Source: VRUE01 sp963730315
Lineage (GTDB): Bacteria; Actinomycetota; Thermoleophilia; Solirubrobacterales; 70-9
Direction of reading: 5' to 3'
Length of the DNA: 64,000 nt
NCBI GenBank assembly: GCA_963730315.1
Contig: CAVSRD010000019.1
Coordinates: forward strand, 146,568 to 210,567
Part shown: positions 62,753 through 64,000 of the stretch, one piece after another
Numbering within the stretch: position 1 is the first letter of the stretch
Layout of the letters: each line of letters opens with the position of its first letter
Notes under the pieces: model-generated
Databases searched by the model: none
The model's input: the letters and a program-made list of their open reading frames with translations, nothing else
Told to the model about the DNA's origin: nothing
Translations under genes and position numbers: made by a program

Positions 62753-63627
62753 CAGGCCCCCTCCCCCTCGGCGACCGCGGCGGCCACGGCCTCCGCCGGG
62801 CGGCCCACCTCGAGGTGCTCGACCGGCTTCTCGGTTATCTCACGGGTGCGGCCGACCAGGTCCTCGTCGAGCCAGTGCGACGCCTCGCCCGCGAAGGTCG
62901 AGATCAGCACCTCGTCGATCCGGTAGTGCTCGACCGCGTTCTGCACGGCGTGGAACGGATCGGGGCTCATCGGCTGTCCGGTCGCGTCGACGTCGGCTCG
63001 GTAGAGCTCGGCCAGGGTCGAGGCGAGGTCGCGGACGATCTGCTGCTCCGAGACGCCCTCGGCTCGCGGACAGACGATCGTGAAGCGGTGCGGGCGCTCG
63101 GCGGCCCGTTCCTTCAGCCGCCTGACGAGGTCCGGGGTCGCCACCGTCTGGGTCGCAACGACAAGGGTGTGGGTCACGTCCCAGCGGATCGAGTCGTCTT
63201 CGATCCGCACCGGGATGTGGGTGACCGCGACCTCGGGCTCGAAGCGGGCCCGCGCCCACTCGACCAGGTCCTTGCGGGTGATGCCGAAGCGGGTCTCGTA
63301 CAGGCAGGAGAGCAGTACCTCGCCGGGCTCGTGGGCGCGCACCGCGTCGTCGAGGGCGAGCGCCGGGTCGCGGTCCATCACCTCGCCGACAGACTCCACC
63401 CCGTACTCGGAGAGAATCGACATCGTCACCTCGACCCGGGCGCGAGCCGCCTCGCGCAGTTCGCCCGAATCGATCAGCTGGCCGACCGCGGGCTGGTTCT
63501 GCGGTGCCGCGACGGCGACGAACGGAACCCGCTCGGCCCGCTCGGCGACCGCCTGCAGCAGCTTGCGCCCGCCGGCGACCTCGTTGAGGAAGACCAGCAG
63601 CGGACGGCTCTCGCCGCTGGCGCTCAT
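62752..63627 (-). CDS. universal-stress-like protein within the cox operon
   Basis: 291 aa from ATG 63627. Two alpha/beta halves: PLLVFLNEVAGGRKLLQAVA... and RFTIVCPRAEGVSEQQIVRD with EVLISTFAGEASHWLDEDLV. It resembles tandem USP-like domains. It lies between coxA and coxC, linked by the 72-nt mini-ORF. Role in the oxidase is unknown. Confidence 0.6.
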   Translation of the reverse strand: MSASGESRPLLVFLNEVAGGRKLLQAVAERAERVPFVAVAAPQNQPAVGQLIDSGELREAARARVEVTMSILSEYGVESVGEVMDRDPALALDDAVRAHEPGEVLLSCLYETRFGITRKDLVEWARARFEPEVAVTHIPVRIEDDSIRWDVTHTLVVATQTVATPDLVRRLKERAAERPHRFTIVCPRAEGVSEQQIVRDLASTLAELYRADVDATGQPMSPDPFHAVQNAVEHYRIDEVLISTFAGEASHWLDEDLVGRTREITEKPVEHLEVGRPAEAVAAAVAEGEGA

Positions 63628-63695
63628 TGCACCGACTCCGGCTTCGCTCGCGGCGCGAAGAACCAGAGATGTCCGCCTGCTCGCTCCGCGCTCAT
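63624..63695 (-). CDS. 72-nt mini-ORF repeat, copy 2
   Basis: 23 aa: MSAERAGGHLWFFAPRAKPE then SVQ. It starts inside the coxA stop (ATGA) and ends in the ATG of the USP-like gene (ATGA). Same length and 89% DNA identity to 59309-59380. Confidence 0.5.
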   Translation of the reverse strand: MSAERAGGHLWFFAPRAKPESVQ

Positions 63696-64000
63696 GGCGA
63701 CCCCGCCACGGTCGGCTCCGGCTCGCGCACCTCGGCGCCCTCGCCGGCCATGATCGCGTGCCTGGCGCCGGGGACGCCGAACTCGTAGGGCCCGCCGACG
63801 ACGCGGGGGATCTCGTCGAAGTTGAAGACCGGCGGCGGCGAGGAGACCTGCCACTCGATCGAGTTCGCCCGCCACGGATTGGCTTCGGCCCGCGGCCCGA
63901 AGCGCCAGCTGACGATCATGTTGTAGAGGAAGACGAGCTGCACGGCGCCGAGGATGAAGGCGAAGACGCTGATCAGCAGGTTCCAGTCGCCGAACTGGGC
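63692..64000 (-). CDS. ctaD: cytochrome c oxidase subunit I, C-terminal part
   Basis: The frame runs off the right edge; 102 codons are visible. It contains LISVFAFILGAVQLVFLYNM (last TM), then PWRANSIEWQVSSPPPVFNF, the standard subunit I end. The metal ligands lie outside the window, so this copy cannot be checked directly, but position with CoxC suggests the functional aa3 oxidase. Confidence 0.85.
   Translation of the reverse strand, partial: AQFGDWNLLISVFAFILGAVQLVFLYNMIVSWRFGPRAEANPWRANSIEWQVSSPPPVFNFDEIPRVVGGPYEFGVPGARHAIMAGEGAEVREPEPTVAGSP

Overview
High-GC actinobacterial DNA. The closest fit is a Thermoleophilia/Solirubrobacterales-type genome: hopanoid genes (SHC-HpnG-HpnH), DUF4395-thioredoxin and alpha/beta hydrolase-cyclase fusions, YWTD-repeat secreted proteins, and an aa3-type oxidase cluster with CtaA and CtaB. 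This placement is inferred from gene content only.

Layout. 1-5 kb: chromosomal genes (USP-like membrane protein, thioredoxin fusion, hydrolase-cyclase, DCC oxidoreductase, a DUF2867 gene behind two palindromic operators, a secreted protein). 5.0-29.75 kb: a probable integrated element bounded by an intact tRNA-Arg(TCT) at 29704-29776 and a 44-nt copy of its 3' half at 5035-5078. The element holds a tyrosine integrase beside the left boundary, a type I restriction-modification operon with a YgjP-like peptidase, secreted repeat proteins, a CHASE2-cyclase, an ECF sigma operon, and a compact phage-like module (HNH, Zn-ribbon, excisionase-like, DnaB-N/AAA ATPase, XRE, NYN) with an iteron-like cluster. 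Genes between about 5.1 and 23 kb carry many frameshifts although conserved residues survive across frames; the 24.8-29.5 kb module is intact.

29.8-39.4 kb: membrane glycosyltransferase-like protein, MsrA, a SigJ/ECF42-type sigma gene missing its region 4 with its DGPF partner, small genes, the hopanoid operon and tRNA-Pro. 39.5-43.1 kb: DUF1015, cobalamin adenosyltransferase, OsmC, SDR and Nudix in a tight plus-strand run. 43.1-53.7 kb: sulfurtransferase, a beta-oxidation-like operon (thiolase, class IV aminotransferase, acyl-CoA dehydrogenase, enoyl-CoA hydratase, 3-hydroxyacyl-CoA dehydrogenase, alkylsulfatase-like MBL) and thioredoxin reductase.

55.8-64 kb: two cytochrome oxidase loci. 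The minus-strand locus (CoxC, a USP-like protein, and the C-terminus of CoxA running off the window) looks ordinary. The plus-strand locus encodes subunit II- and subunit I-like proteins that keep the fold and operon order but have lost almost every metal ligand: five of six His in subunit I, and both Cys plus one His of CuA. It is linked to CtaB, a diheme lipoprotein cytochrome c and CtaA. A near-identical 72-nt mini-ORF is wedged with ATGA overlaps into both loci. This ligand-less oxidase-like complex is the strongest candidate for an undescribed system in the window.
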